Shown: positions 43,163-52,192, counted from the stretch's first letter. The stretch is DNA of 64,000 nucleotides from Streptomyces bungoensis (GCF_001514215.1 NZ_KQ948859.1:130165-194164), one strand, 5' to 3'. Program-made: numbers and translations. The notes: a model not told the origin generated them from the letters alone.

Positions 43163-46100
43163 ATGTCCGGAGACCTTCAGGATGCTTCCGGCCTGTCCGA
43201 TGGACTGTACGAACAGCTCATCACCCTGCGCCTCGAGCAGCAGTTGGAGGAGCTCACCGGCTCGGGCTGGCATCCCGTGAGCGACGCGGTGGGGCCGGAG
43301 TCGGTGCCGCATGTTCTGGCCCGGCATGTCGCGGGCACCGTCCAGCGGGTCCTGCACGGTGTTCCGGCCGGCGAACGGGTCCATGCGGCCAACCACATCC
43401 TCGAGTCCATCAGCACGCTGAAGGGTGCGCGGGAGTGGGTGGACCTCGTAGCCGACGGCCCCCGCCAGCTCCTCGCCGTGACGCGGCAGGAGGCACCGGG
43501 CGTCTACGCGGTACGGCCGGGCATCCCGCTTTCCGACACGGCCCTCATCACCAACGCGCCAGAAGACCCCAGCCTCGGCTTCGAGTTGCGCGCCGAACTC
43601 GCCACGGCTGACCGCGTCGACCTGATCTGCGCCTTCGTGAAGTGGCACGGCCTGCGGGTCATCGAGCAGTCGCTGCGGGCGGCCCATGAGCGGGATGTGC
43701 CGATACGGGTCATCACGACGACGTACATCGGAGCCACCGAGCGGCGCGCCCTCGACCGGTTGGCGGAGGAGTTCGGCGCCAGCGTCAAGGTGAACTACGA
43801 GACCCGGTCGACGCGGCTGCACGCCAAGGCCTGGCTCTTCCGCCGCGACAGCGGCTACGACACCGCCTATGTGGGCAGCTCCAACCTGTCCAAGACGGCG
43901 CTGCTGGACGGCCTGGAGTGGAACGTACGGCTGTCCTCCGTTGCGACGCCCGACGTGCTGCGCAAGTTCGAGGGCACCTTCGAGGCCTACTGGAGTGATC
44001 CGTCCTTCGAGGAGTACGACCCCGCCACCGATGGCGAGCGCCTGCAGGAGGCGCTCGCGATCGCCGGCGGTACGTCGCCGGGTGCCGCCGCTGGACGCAG
44101 GATCACGCTGTCCGGTCTGGAGGTACGGCCGTATCCGCACCAGCGCGACATGCTGGAGCGGCTGCAGGTCGAGCGGCAGGTCCACGACAGGCACCGGAAC
44201 CTGCTCGTCGCCGCGACCGGCACCGGCAAGACGGTCATGGCTGCGCTCGACTACAAGCAGCTTCGGAAGCGGTACGGCCGTGATCTGCGGCTGCTGTTCG
44301 TAGCCCACCGCAAGGAGATCCTGCAGCAGTCCCTGCGCACCTACCAGGACGTTCTGGTGGACGCGAACTTCGGTGAGTCCCTCCACAGCGGTGAGATCCC
44401 GGAGCGCTGGACGCACGTCTTCGCCAGCGTCCAGTCGCTGAACGGGCGGGCCCTGGAACGGCTCTCGCCCGGCCACTTCGATGTGATCGTGATCGACGAG
44501 TTCCACCACGGGACGTCTCCGACGTACCGGAAGATCCTGGATCACTTCGAGCCGTCGGAACTGCTGGGGCTCACGGCGACGCCTGAGCGCATGGACGGCA
44601 GGAACGTCCAGGACGAGTTCTTCGACGGCCGGATCGCTGCCGAGATCCGGCTGTGGGAGGCGCTGGAGAACGACCTCCTCAGCCCGTTCCACTACTTCGG
44701 CATCAGCGACGACACGGATCTCAGCACCGTGGAATGGAGACGTGGGGCGTACGACCCCAGCGCGTTGAGCAACCAGCTGTCGAGTGACGTGAGACGCGCG
44801 AGGCTGGTCGTGAAGGCCGTCCGGGAGAAGATCGCCGAGCCGGGCGCCATGCGCGCGCTGGGATTCTGCGTGTCGGTGCGGCACGCGAACTTCATGGCGG
44901 AGGTGTTCCGCACGGCCGGGCTCAACGCCGTCGCGCTGTGCGGCGAGACGCCCGCGGAGCAGCGTAAGCAGGCCCTGGCCGACCTGAGGTCAGGGGCTGT
45001 CCAGGTGATCTTCTCGGTCGACCTCTTCAACGAAGGGCTCGACATCCCCGACGTGGACACGCTGCTCCTGCTCCGGCCCACCTCCAGCGCCACCGTGTTC
45101 CTGCAGCAGCTCGGCCGGGGGCTTCGCCGTTCGGATGACAAGGCCGTCCTCACCGTGCTGGATCTCATCGGGCAGCACCGCAAGGAGTTCCGCTTCGAGA
45201 ACCAGTTCCGGGCCCTGACCAACCTGACCCGCAAGCGCCTGCTGGACAACATCGAACACGACTTCCCCCAGCTGCCGTCCGGCTGCCAGATCATCCTTGA
45301 GGAGAAGGCGAAGAGAACGGTCATCGCCAACATCAAGGAGCAGATCGGCGTCAACGTCACGGCGCTGGCCCGTGAGGTCGCCGACTACGCCCAGCCGAGG
45401 CTCGGCCGCTACCTGGAGGAGAGCGGCCGCGAGCTGAAGGAGCTCTACCGCGGGAACGGCAACTCCTGGACCCGGCTTCTCCGGCGCTCCGGGCTGCTCG
45501 GGGGTGACGCACCCGAAGGCGAGGAAGCACTGCTCAGACGCGTGTCTTCCTTCCTCCACGTGGACGACCCGCTGCGCGTGGCCGCCTACACCCGGATGCT
45601 GGCCGACGACGCCCCCGCCTACGGCGAACTCGACGAGCAGGGGCAGGCCTACGCCCGCATGCTCTTCTTCCAGCTCTGGCCGCTCGGCGGCGTCACACGA
45701 AAGGGATTCGCGCACTACGACGCCGGGTTCGCGCTGCTGCGCAGACATCACGCGGTCCGCAGTGAGCTGCGGCAGGTGCTCGAGTACAACCTCGGCCGCA
45801 CCGAGCACGTGCCGATTCCGCTTCTGGGCATCGGCGGCCACGCCGGCATTCCCCTGACCGTGCACGCTTCCTACACGCGCGAGGAAATCCTGCCCGCCCT
45901 CGGCCAGTCCGCGATCGGCGGCTTCATGCCCGGGGACTTCCGCGAGGGGGTGAAGTGGTGCGAGTCGGTCAGAACCGATGCTCTGCTCATCACCCTGGAG
46001 AAGGACGAGAAGGACTTCTCCCCGCAGACCCGCTACCACGACTACGCCCTGAGCGAGCTTCTCTTCCACTGGGAGTCCCAGAACCAGACGTCGGAAACCT

Positions 46101-46327
46101 CACCGACCGGCCTGCGCTACCAGCGTCACGCCGCGGAGGGCAGCCACGTCCTGCTGTTCGTCCGCCGCTACAAGAACACGGACATAGGCGGTGCTCAGCC
46201 GTGGATGCTGCTGGGTCCGGCTGACTACGTGGAGCACACCGGGAGCAGACCGATGGCGATCACGTGGAAGCTGAAGCACGCGATTCCCGCGGACGTCTGG
46301 TCGTACTCGGCGATCGCGGCCGGGTGA
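43163..46327 (+). CDS. PLD-nuclease / SF2 helicase / DUF3427 protein
   Basis: A 1054-residue protein in three parts. A phospholipase-D-like nuclease domain (about 130-290) has one HxK motif, RLHAKAWLF, and GSSNLSKTALL. An SF2 helicase core (about 320-720) has Walker A AATGTGKTVMA, DEFHHG (motif II), LTATPERMDG (motif III) and QLGRGLRRSDDK (motif VI). A C-terminal DUF3427 region ends with YVEHTGSRPMAITWKLKH. Proteins of this layout are often found among defence genes and are proposed to cut foreign DNA. ATG 43163 is chosen for the GGGGGG upstream; GTG 43085 and ATG 43139 are alternatives. Base composition looks less GC-rich than its neighbours. Confidence 0.88.
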   Translation: MSGDLQDASGLSDGLYEQLITLRLEQQLEELTGSGWHPVSDAVGPESVPHVLARHVAGTVQRVLHGVPAGERVHAANHILESISTLKGAREWVDLVADGPRQLLAVTRQEAPGVYAVRPGIPLSDTALITNAPEDPSLGFELRAELATADRVDLICAFVKWHGLRVIEQSLRAAHERDVPIRVITTTYIGATERRALDRLAEEFGASVKVNYETRSTRLHAKAWLFRRDSGYDTAYVGSSNLSKTALLDGLEWNVRLSSVATPDVLRKFEGTFEAYWSDPSFEEYDPATDGERLQEALAIAGGTSPGAAAGRRITLSGLEVRPYPHQRDMLERLQVERQVHDRHRNLLVAATGTGKTVMAALDYKQLRKRYGRDLRLLFVAHRKEILQQSLRTYQDVLVDANFGESLHSGEIPERWTHVFASVQSLNGRALERLSPGHFDVIVIDEFHHGTSPTYRKILDHFEPSELLGLTATPERMDGRNVQDEFFDGRIAAEIRLWEALENDLLSPFHYFGISDDTDLSTVEWRRGAYDPSALSNQLSSDVRRARLVVKAVREKIAEPGAMRALGFCVSVRHANFMAEVFRTAGLNAVALCGETPAEQRKQALADLRSGAVQVIFSVDLFNEGLDIPDVDTLLLLRPTSSATVFLQQLGRGLRRSDDKAVLTVLDLIGQHRKEFRFENQFRALTNLTRKRLLDNIEHDFPQLPSGCQIILEEKAKRTVIANIKEQIGVNVTALAREVADYAQPRLGRYLEESGRELKELYRGNGNSWTRLLRRSGLLGGDAPEGEEALLRRVSSFLHVDDPLRVAAYTRMLADDAPAYGELDEQGQAYARMLFFQLWPLGGVTRKGFAHYDAGFALLRRHHAVRSELRQVLEYNLGRTEHVPIPLLGIGGHAGIPLTVHASYTREEILPALGQSAIGGFMPGDFREGVKWCESVRTDALLITLEKDEKDFSPQTRYHDYALSELLFHWESQNQTSETSPTGLRYQRHAAEGSHVLLFVRRYKNTDIGGAQPWMLLGPADYVEHTGSRPMAITWKLKHAIPADVWSYSAIAAG

Positions 46328-46331
46328 CGCA

Positions 46332-46988
46332 TCAGGCCGATACGCCGTCAGATTCCGCCTCGAAGCACGTCTGAGCGCGGTCCAGAGCCTCATCCGCGTC
46401 GCAGCCATGCGCACGGAGCCAGTGGAGAAGATCACCGATGACGTCGATGGCCACTTCTTCCGCCAAGGCCACGCTCAGCACGCCTGGGAAGGTCGCCCGC
46501 GGCAGTGGGGTCGTGCCGTAAAGCCCGAGCAGAGATTCGGCTCGGGTGACGCGAGCACCGCCGCAGTGCCCGGTCGCGGAGGGCAGCCCGGTGGCCAACT
46601 CGCACCAGGTGACTTTCCGATCCGCGCGAAGCCGGACACCCCAGCGATCGGCCAGCCCGTCCACGAGGGCCATGCCTCGTCCGCCCTCGGAGTCGGCTCC
46701 GGCGTCGACGAGGGCGGGGAGGGCGCGCGTGTCGGGATCGTGGATCTCCAGGCGCAGGAAGACGCGGTTCATCGAGACCGAGAGGGTGGCCGGGGTGCCC
46801 TGCCCGACGTGCTTGATGACATTGGAGACGAGCTCGCTCACACAGAGCTGTGCCGTCTCGGCCAGATGGTGCAGACCCCACGACCCCAGGTGGCGTCGCA
46901 GGAGACGCCGGAGGCTCGCCACCTCTTCGGGTTCGGCCAGAAACGGCAGATGCCATGAATCCCTGGGGACGCTCGTTAGGCAGTCCAT
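46332..46988 (-). CDS. ATP-binding (HATPase_c_3) anti-sigma-like regulator
   Basis: A 218-residue protein with a GHKL ATPase fold: N-box AQLCVSELVSNVIKHV (about 48-63), DPDTRALP, and G2 box SEGGRGMALVDGLADRWGV. Its C-terminal 90 residues are helical and unassigned. In actinobacteria such proteins lie beside XRE and DUF397 genes and probably act as serine kinases or anti-sigma factors. ATG 46988 follows GGAGGGG; GTG 47003 is an alternative. It diverges from the XRE gene and its stop is 5 nt from that of the helicase. Confidence 0.85.
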   Translation of the reverse strand: MDCLTSVPRDSWHLPFLAEPEEVASLRRLLRRHLGSWGLHHLAETAQLCVSELVSNVIKHVGQGTPATLSVSMNRVFLRLEIHDPDTRALPALVDAGADSEGGRGMALVDGLADRWGVRLRADRKVTWCELATGLPSATGHCGGARVTRAESLLGLYGTTPLPRATFPGVLSVALAEEVAIDVIGDLLHWLRAHGCDADEALDRAQTCFEAESDGVSA

Positions 46989-47052
46989 GCTCAACCCCTC
47001 CACCAGTCCGCTGAGTTGCCTTCTGTTACGTCTTGCACACTCAGGGTTGCAT

Positions 47053-47077
47053 TGGAACTCTCAAAATGGAACTCTCA
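47053..47077. repeat. Direct repeats in the XRE promoter region
   Basis: TGGAACTCTCA occurs twice with a 14-bp period (47053-47063 and 47067-47077) in an AT-richer patch between the divergent ATPase and XRE genes. It may be the operator of the XRE regulator. Confidence 0.5.
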
Positions 47078-47189
47078 TCGACTGGGAGTAGGAGCGAGCT
47101 GCCACACCGCGCGCCCCCGGCGCGCGCGATCTTGCCGTGGGTGCGCAGCAACGAGGACGATCTCTCGATCGATACGGAGGGCTGAAACC

Positions 47190-48035
47190 ATGTCACTCGG
47201 ACCCACCACCCGAAGGCGCCAACTCGGCGCCGACCTGCGGCGCCTCCGCGAGTCCAAGGGCTTGACCCTGGAGGAGGCCGGTGCGCGCGTAGGCATCTCC
47301 AAGGCAACGCTCAGTCGCTACGAGACGAAGGAGGGCACGGTCAAGTGGCCGGCTGTGGACGCCCTCTGCCGCGAGTACGGCGCCACCGACGAGGAACGCC
47401 TCGCCTTGGTCGAGCTCGCCAAGGGCGCCAGGATCCAGGGGTGGTGGCGCTCACTGGCCGATCCCATCCCCGAGTCCATGAACCTGATGCTCACGCTCGA
47501 GGACGAGGTCGTACGCGAGGACCACTTCGCGTGCATGTACGTCCCCGGGCTTCTCCAGACGCGCGCCTACGCCGAAGCCGTGCACCGGGCCTCCGAGGTG
47601 CAGTGCCCCGAGCGCGAGGTCCAGCACATGGTCGACATCCGCATGAAACGGCAGGAGTTGCTGGAGAGAGCCGATCCACCGCACCTCTGGTGCGTCATCG
47701 ACGAGGCTGCGCTACGGCGCCAGGTCGGCGGCCGCGATGTCATGCGTGAGCAGCTTCAGCACCTGCTCATGATGTCGCAACGTCCTCTTGTCACGATCCA
47801 GGTACTGCCTTTCACCTCAGGAGCGCACGCAGCGGCAGTCGGCAGCTTCGCCGTCCTGCGCGGGCCGAAGCCAGACCTGGACGTCGTCTACGTGGATCTG
47901 ATCGGGGGCGGTCTCTTCATGGAGAAGCACCAGGAACTGGAGCGCTATAGGTTGGCGTTCGAGTACCTCAGCGCCCAGGCGCTCGACTTCGAGTCCTCGG
48001 CCGCGATCGTCGACCGTATAAGCAAGGAGCTCTGA
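47190..48035 (+). CDS. XRE-family regulator with DUF5753 sensor domain
   Basis: A 281-residue protein. The N-terminal helix-turn-helix (about 10-65: LGADLRRLRESKGLTLEEAGARVGISKATLSRYE) is followed by the DUF5753 region (MYVPGLLQTRAYAEAV, LWCVIDEAALRRQVGG, ITIQVLPF-like VTIQVLPFTSGAHAA). This is the common Streptomyces WhiJ-type regulator. ATG 47190 follows GGAGGG. Its stop overlaps the DUF397 start (TGATG), so the two are translated together. Confidence 0.92.
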   Translation: MSLGPTTRRRQLGADLRRLRESKGLTLEEAGARVGISKATLSRYETKEGTVKWPAVDALCREYGATDEERLALVELAKGARIQGWWRSLADPIPESMNLMLTLEDEVVREDHFACMYVPGLLQTRAYAEAVHRASEVQCPEREVQHMVDIRMKRQELLERADPPHLWCVIDEAALRRQVGGRDVMREQLQHLLMMSQRPLVTIQVLPFTSGAHAAAVGSFAVLRGPKPDLDVVYVDLIGGGLFMEKHQELERYRLAFEYLSAQALDFESSAAIVDRISKEL

Positions 48036-48238
48036 TGACGGCACTCTCGACGTACCAGTGGTTCAAGTCGTCCTACAGCGGCGGCAGCGGAACTGAGTGC
48101 GTCGAGTGTGCGCACGCCGGAGACCGCACACTCGTGCGCGACTCGAAGCGCGATGGCGGGCCGCTGATAGGCGTCGAGGTCAGCGCCTGGCGGGACTTCA
48201 CTCATGCGTTGAAGCGGGGAGAGCTGGACGCGCGCTGA
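48035..48238 (+). CDS. DUF397 small protein
   Basis: A 67-residue protein. YQWFKSSYSGGSGTECVECAHAG, VRDSKRDGGPLIGVEVSAWRDF match DUF397, the small acidic partner of XRE/DUF5753 regulators, probably modulating its activity in development or antibiotic production. ATG 48035 overlaps the regulator stop. Confidence 0.92.
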   Translation: MTALSTYQWFKSSYSGGSGTECVECAHAGDRTLVRDSKRDGGPLIGVEVSAWRDFTHALKRGELDAR

Positions 48239-48514
48239 GGCCGGAGAATGGGTGCGGTGGCAGTCCTTCGGCCACGAAAACCGCCTCGTCAGCCGCCACG
48301 CTGCCAGGGCTGAACGCCGGGCTGTGCTACGAGGGGCGCGAGCCGTGCGGGTGCGGCAAGGACCGCAAGTTCCGGCCTCGTACTCACGCTCAGTTGCGCG
48401 CGCGCCGGATCGGAGCTGCCCGCACCTGTGTCCCTCTCGCCGACCTGCTCGGACACGCGAACCCAGGCACTTCCGGATAAGCGGGTCTTGATCACCCACG
48501 GATAGGCTCAGGGC
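48239..48514. other. Intergenic stretch after DUF397
   Basis: About 276 nt. Several open frames cross it, but none has a ribosome site or a recognisable protein; one frame has CGCGKDRKF-like Cys residues and could be a remnant of a decayed gene. It probably holds the promoter of the HIT-like gene. Confidence 0.4.
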
Positions 48515-49000
48515 ATGACCGGTGACTGGCGGACGGACCGCGTCGGGTCTGCCCTGCGGGGTGAGAATCCGACCGTGCTGCGGCGGCTCGATTCCGGGTT
48601 CGCGGTGATCGGGGACGTGCAGTTCCTGCCCGGGTACTCGGTTCTCCTCGTGGACGATCCGGGTGCCGGGCGGCTGTCCGACCTGCCGAGGGACAAGCGG
48701 CTGGCGTTCCTCTGCGACATGGAACGGCTCGGAGAAGCGGTGGAGCGGGCCTGCCGGCGGCTGGACCCCGCTTTCCGCCGGGTCAACCTGGAGATCCTCG
48801 GCAACACGGACCCGTTCCTGCACGCTCACGTCTGGCCGCGGTTCGAGTGGGAGCCGGCCGAACTGGTGGGCAAGCCGGTGTGGCTCTATCCGCGGGGCTC
48901 GTGGAGTGACGAGCGGTTCAGGCTCGGTCCGCAGCACGATGCGCTGCGGGACGCGATCGGCAGTGAACTGGACCAGCTGCGTCAGACCTGGCCGGCGTAG
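48515..49000 (+). CDS. HIT-like protein with degenerate histidine triad
   Basis: A protein of 161 residues. FAVIGDVQFLPGYSVLLVDDPG, LGEAVERACRRLDPAFRRVNLEILGNTDPFLHAHVWPRFEWEP resembles HIT/diadenosine tetraphosphate hydrolase proteins, but the third His of HxHxHxx is Pro (HAHVWPR), so activity may be altered. ATG 48515. Its 3' end overlaps the convergent WYL regulator gene by 19 nt. Confidence 0.75.
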   Translation: MTGDWRTDRVGSALRGENPTVLRRLDSGFAVIGDVQFLPGYSVLLVDDPGAGRLSDLPRDKRLAFLCDMERLGEAVERACRRLDPAFRRVNLEILGNTDPFLHAHVWPRFEWEPAELVGKPVWLYPRGSWSDERFRLGPQHDALRDAIGSELDQLRQTWPA

Positions 49001-49971
49001 GTCGCGAGGCGGTCGGCCAGTTCGGTGACCAGGTCTCGGAGTTCAGCCGGGCGCTCGATGACGAACGGCCGGTCGAGGGAGGCCAGTAGCGGGGGCAGCC
49101 AGTCGAGTCGTTCCGCCCGGAGTTCGACGTGCCACCAGCGCTCCTCCGTCCGGTTCTCGGCTTCCGCGGGCTCGTGTTCGCGCAGGGTCGCGATGCCGGC
49201 GGGGAGACGGGCTCTGATCTGCTCGGCCGTCCCGTGGATCCGCAGCGTCACCTCGTGGCGGTACTCGGCCGTGGCGAACGCCGACAGCACGCGTTGTGCC
49301 GGGTCGAGGCCCGCGGGTGCCTCGAACGAGCCGGGCTGGGTTCTCGCGTCCGCGATGCGGTCGAGCCGGAGGGTGCGGTCCTCGCCGATCCGGGGGTCGA
49401 GGCCGGTGACGTACCAGCGGCCCCCGTGGGCGACGATCCCGTACGCGTGCAGCGTGCGGTCGGTGCGTCGGCCGTCGCGGTCGGTGTAGCGGATCGCGAC
49501 CGGTCGGCGGTGGCGCACCGCGTCGGCGAGGGTGAGCAGGACGCCGGCGTCCGGGGTGTCGAAGTCGCCGGGCCGGTCCGTGAAGGCGAGAGCCTCCAGG
49601 AGGGTGTCGAGGCGGCGGGCGACGTGCCGGGGCAGTACGCGCCGGATCTTCGCCGAGGCCGTCTCGCTCGCCGTGTGCGCCGTCGTCGTCAGGCCTGTCC
49701 GGCGGCCCGCGACCAGACCGAGCAGGACGGCCAGCGCCTCGTCGTCGTCGAGCATGAGCGGGGGCAGGCGGTATCCGGGGGCGAGCCGGTATCCGCCGTA
49801 GCGCCCCCGCACCGATTCCACGGGCACGTCGAGGTCGATCAGCTGGTCCACGTAGCGCCGTACGGTGCGCCCTTCGACGCCGAGCCGGTCGGCGAGTTCG
49901 GCCACGGTCCGGGTGCCGCCCGACTGCAGCAGTTCGAGGAGTGTCAGCACGCGGCCTGTGGGTCGGGACAT
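48982..49971 (-). CDS. WYL-domain (YafY-type) transcriptional regulator
   Basis: A 329-residue protein with an N-terminal helix-turn-helix (about 5-55: RTVAELADRLGVEGRTVRRYVDQL) and GRYGGYRLAPGYRLPPLMLDDDEALAV, followed by a WYL sensor domain (RRPVAIRYTDRDG, YGIVAHGGRWYVTGLDP) and a WCX C-terminal part. Such proteins bind nucleotides or nucleic acid and often regulate the divergent gene. ATG 49971. It diverges from the VOC gene. Confidence 0.9.
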   Translation of the reverse strand: MSRPTGRVLTLLELLQSGGTRTVAELADRLGVEGRTVRRYVDQLIDLDVPVESVRGRYGGYRLAPGYRLPPLMLDDDEALAVLLGLVAGRRTGLTTTAHTASETASAKIRRVLPRHVARRLDTLLEALAFTDRPGDFDTPDAGVLLTLADAVRHRRPVAIRYTDRDGRRTDRTLHAYGIVAHGGRWYVTGLDPRIGEDRTLRLDRIADARTQPGSFEAPAGLDPAQRVLSAFATAEYRHEVTLRIHGTAEQIRARLPAGIATLREHEPAEAENRTEERWWHVELRAERLDWLPPLLASLDRPFVIERPAELRDLVTELADRLATYAGQV

Positions 49972-49993
49972 GGGAACAGGCTACGCGGATACA

Positions 49994-50014
49994 GGACCGA
50001 TTCTGTCCCCTATT
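49994..50014. promoter_or_regulatory. Possible WYL-regulator operator
   Basis: Between the divergent WYL and VOC genes, ACAG and CTGT halves (ACAGGACCGATTCTGT) form a short inverted repeat followed by CCCCTATTT. It is a candidate regulator site only. Confidence 0.3.
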
Positions 50015-50063
50015 TCTCCTAGTCTGCGCAGTGCACCAGCCAGGACGCAGGCAGGAGATTCCC

Positions 50064-50474
50064 ATGAACTTCGTATCGATCCGCATCATCACCGGCGACG
50101 TCGCTCGCCTCGTCGAGTTCTACGAGCGGGCCACGGGGGTGCGGGCGGTGTGGGCCACCGAGGACTTCGCCGAACTGAGGACCCCGGTGGCCACCCTCGC
50201 GATCGCCGGTACCCGCACCGTCCCGCTGTTCGCGCCCGGCTCCGCCCGCCCGGCGGACAACCACAGCGTGATCACCGAGTTCCTCGTCGACGACGTGGAC
50301 CTCGTTCACCAGAACCTGAGCGGCTTCGTCACCGACTTCGTCAGCGGGCCCACCACCATGCCCTGGGGCAACCGGTCGCTGCTGTTCCGCGACCCGGACG
50401 GCAACCTCGTCAACTTCTTCACGCCCGTCACACCCGAGGCCATCGAGAAGTTCGCGGGCGGCGCCGTCAGGTGA
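50064..50474 (+). CDS. VOC (glyoxalase/bleomycin resistance) family protein
   Basis: A 136-residue protein with one pair of beta-alpha-beta-beta-beta modules: FVSIRIITGDVARLVEFYERATGV at the start and GNRSLLFRDPDGNLVNFFTP at the end, where the metal-ligand Glu of typical enzymes is replaced by Asn. It may be a binding protein rather than an enzyme. ATG 50064 follows AGGAGA. It is probably the target of the divergent WYL regulator. The end overlaps the convergent hydrolase by 8 nt. Confidence 0.88.
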   Translation: MNFVSIRIITGDVARLVEFYERATGVRAVWATEDFAELRTPVATLAIAGTRTVPLFAPGSARPADNHSVITEFLVDDVDLVHQNLSGFVTDFVSGPTTMPWGNRSLLFRDPDGNLVNFFTPVTPEAIEKFAGGAVR

Positions 50475-51213
50475 GCCGCAGGTGCCGGGAGAAGAACCTC
50501 ACGGTGCTGTCCAGCTCGAACTCGGGCAGGTCCCCGTGCTTGCCGGGGTTGGCGTGCAGGGTCTTCTCGAATGAGGCCAGGGCGTCGAACAGCGCCAGGC
50601 CCTGTTCGCGCGGCACGCGCTCGTCGTCCCACTGGACCAGGAACTCGACCGGGACGGTGATCAGCGCCGCGTTCTCCGCCGAGCTCGAGGCGGAGGCGCC
50701 GCCCAGGCCCAGCACGGCGGCGCGGACGCGGGGCTCGGCCGCGACGAACGGGACGCCGAGGCCGCATCCCAGTGACACGCCCCAGTAGCCGACCGGGCCG
50801 GCGCCCACGTGGCCGAGGCGCTGGACCGCGTCCAGGACCGCCTGCCATTCCGGCACCGTCCGGCGGGCCACGAGTGCCTGGAACTCGGCGATCAGGGGCG
50901 CCAGTTCCGCACCGGCCGCCACCCGCGCCTGGTTCTCGGACGCGACCCGGTCGTACTCCTCGTGCGGGGGCCGGTCGCCGTGACCGGGCACGTCTGCCGC
51001 CACCACGGCGAAACCGCACTCGGTGACGAAGCGGTGCGCGCGGCGCGTGATGTCGGGGGCCTTCTTGTGCTGTCCGCCGCCGTGCCCCATCAGGATCAGA
51101 GGGCGGGGACCGGCGGCGTCCGCTGCCGGCGTCCACAGCGCGCCGGGGACGTCGTCAAGGACGAAGAGCTGTTCGCGGACGCCGTCGGAGGACGTCTCGG
51201 AGGTGAAGCGCAT
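50467..51213 (-). CDS. Dienelactone-hydrolase-like alpha/beta hydrolase
   Basis: A 248-residue soluble hydrolase. LILMGHGGGQHKK begins the oxyanion region, nucleophile Ser is in GYWGVSLGCGLGVP, acid Asp in LVQWDDERVP, and His in NPGKHGDLPEFE. It probably acts on small esters or lactones. ATG 51213. It is convergent with the VOC gene. Confidence 0.85.
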   Translation of the reverse strand: MRFTSETSSDGVREQLFVLDDVPGALWTPAADAAGPRPLILMGHGGGQHKKAPDITRRAHRFVTECGFAVVAADVPGHGDRPPHEEYDRVASENQARVAAGAELAPLIAEFQALVARRTVPEWQAVLDAVQRLGHVGAGPVGYWGVSLGCGLGVPFVAAEPRVRAAVLGLGGASASSSAENAALITVPVEFLVQWDDERVPREQGLALFDALASFEKTLHANPGKHGDLPEFELDSTVRFFSRHLRLT

Positions 51214-51472
51214 GGTGTGTCGAGCCTTTCGGAATGCCGTCTTCGGGCACTCCGCAGGCCATGCGGGAGAGGGAGGCCCGATCTGTCACAGCGTTGATGG
51301 GTCTCACCTCCTCGGTTCGCAGCGGCGCACGGCGGCCTGAACGTATCACGGCGGTTCCGGGCTGTGTTCAGGGGCGATACCGCTGCAACCGCCGCTGAGC
51401 TGCGACGCGTTGGAGTCGGCGGCGGGTTACGCTCGCGGCCGGATCGAACGCGAAGAGAAGCGGGGTTGCCGT

Positions 51473-52015
51473 ATGGGTGGGGCCGTCACTGCCGTCAGCA
51501 GCAACGGGGTGTACTCCTTCACCAAGCCGAACCGGGAGAGCATCACGCTGCTCGCCGGGCTCGGGGTGGAGGGGGACGTGCATGCCGGTGTGACCGTGAA
51601 GCACCGGTTCCGGGTCGCTCAGGATCCGACGCAGCCGAACCTCCGGCAGGTGCACCTCATCCACGAGGAGCTGTTCGAGGAGGTCGGGGAGCGCGGGTTC
51701 CAGGTGGCGGCCGGGCAGTTGGGGGAGAACATCACCACCCGGGGGCTCGACCTGCTCGGGCTGCCCACCGGGGCGTTGCTGCGGATCGGTGAGCAGGCCG
51801 TCGTCGAGGTGACCGGACTGCGCAATCCCTGCCTTCAGATCGACAACTTCCGGACCGGGCTGCTGAAGGAGGTCGTCGGGCGGGACGAGGACGGGCGCGT
51901 CGTCCACAAGGCCGGGATCATGGGCGTCGTGAAGGTGGGGGGCGTCGTACGCCCCGGCGACGGGATCGTCGTGGAGCTGCCGGACGGGCCGCATCGGGCG
52001 CTCGAGCGCGTCTGA
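51473..52015 (+). CDS. MOSC-domain protein
   Basis: A 180-residue protein. GVEGDVHAG and GQLGENITTRGLDLLGLPTGALLRIG with the conserved Cys in VTGLRNPCLQID match MOSC domains, which bind molybdenum cofactor or carry sulphur. There is no fused beta-barrel or ferredoxin part. It may act in detoxifying N-hydroxylated compounds, as mARC/YiiM relatives do. ATG 51473 has GGGG upstream. Confidence 0.88.
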   Translation: MGGAVTAVSSNGVYSFTKPNRESITLLAGLGVEGDVHAGVTVKHRFRVAQDPTQPNLRQVHLIHEELFEEVGERGFQVAAGQLGENITTRGLDLLGLPTGALLRIGEQAVVEVTGLRNPCLQIDNFRTGLLKEVVGRDEDGRVVHKAGIMGVVKVGGVVRPGDGIVVELPDGPHRALERV

Positions 52016-52108
52016 AGCCCTCCTGTGCCTGGCGGTGCCCATCGGTGCCTGGCGCTTGGCGGTGGGTGCCTGCCGGCGCCTGTCCGTGCCGGCCGTGAGG
52101 GACGCGGC

Positions 52109-52140
52109 GGGCGCCGCCGGAGGTTGCCGTGGCGGCGCCC
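52109..52140. terminator. Terminator between MOSC and DUF2267 genes
   Basis: GGGCGCCGCC pairs with GGCGGCGCCC across a 12-nt loop, between convergent stops. Confidence 0.6.
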
Positions 52141-52192
52141 GGTGGTCGGCCAGGGAGCGACGGTCGATCGACCGGAGAGCGATCCGGCAGCG

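Noticed and set aside
48252-48491. Short plus-strand frame after DUF397
   Set aside because: No ribosome site, Arg-rich product and no family; kept only as possible remnant sequence.
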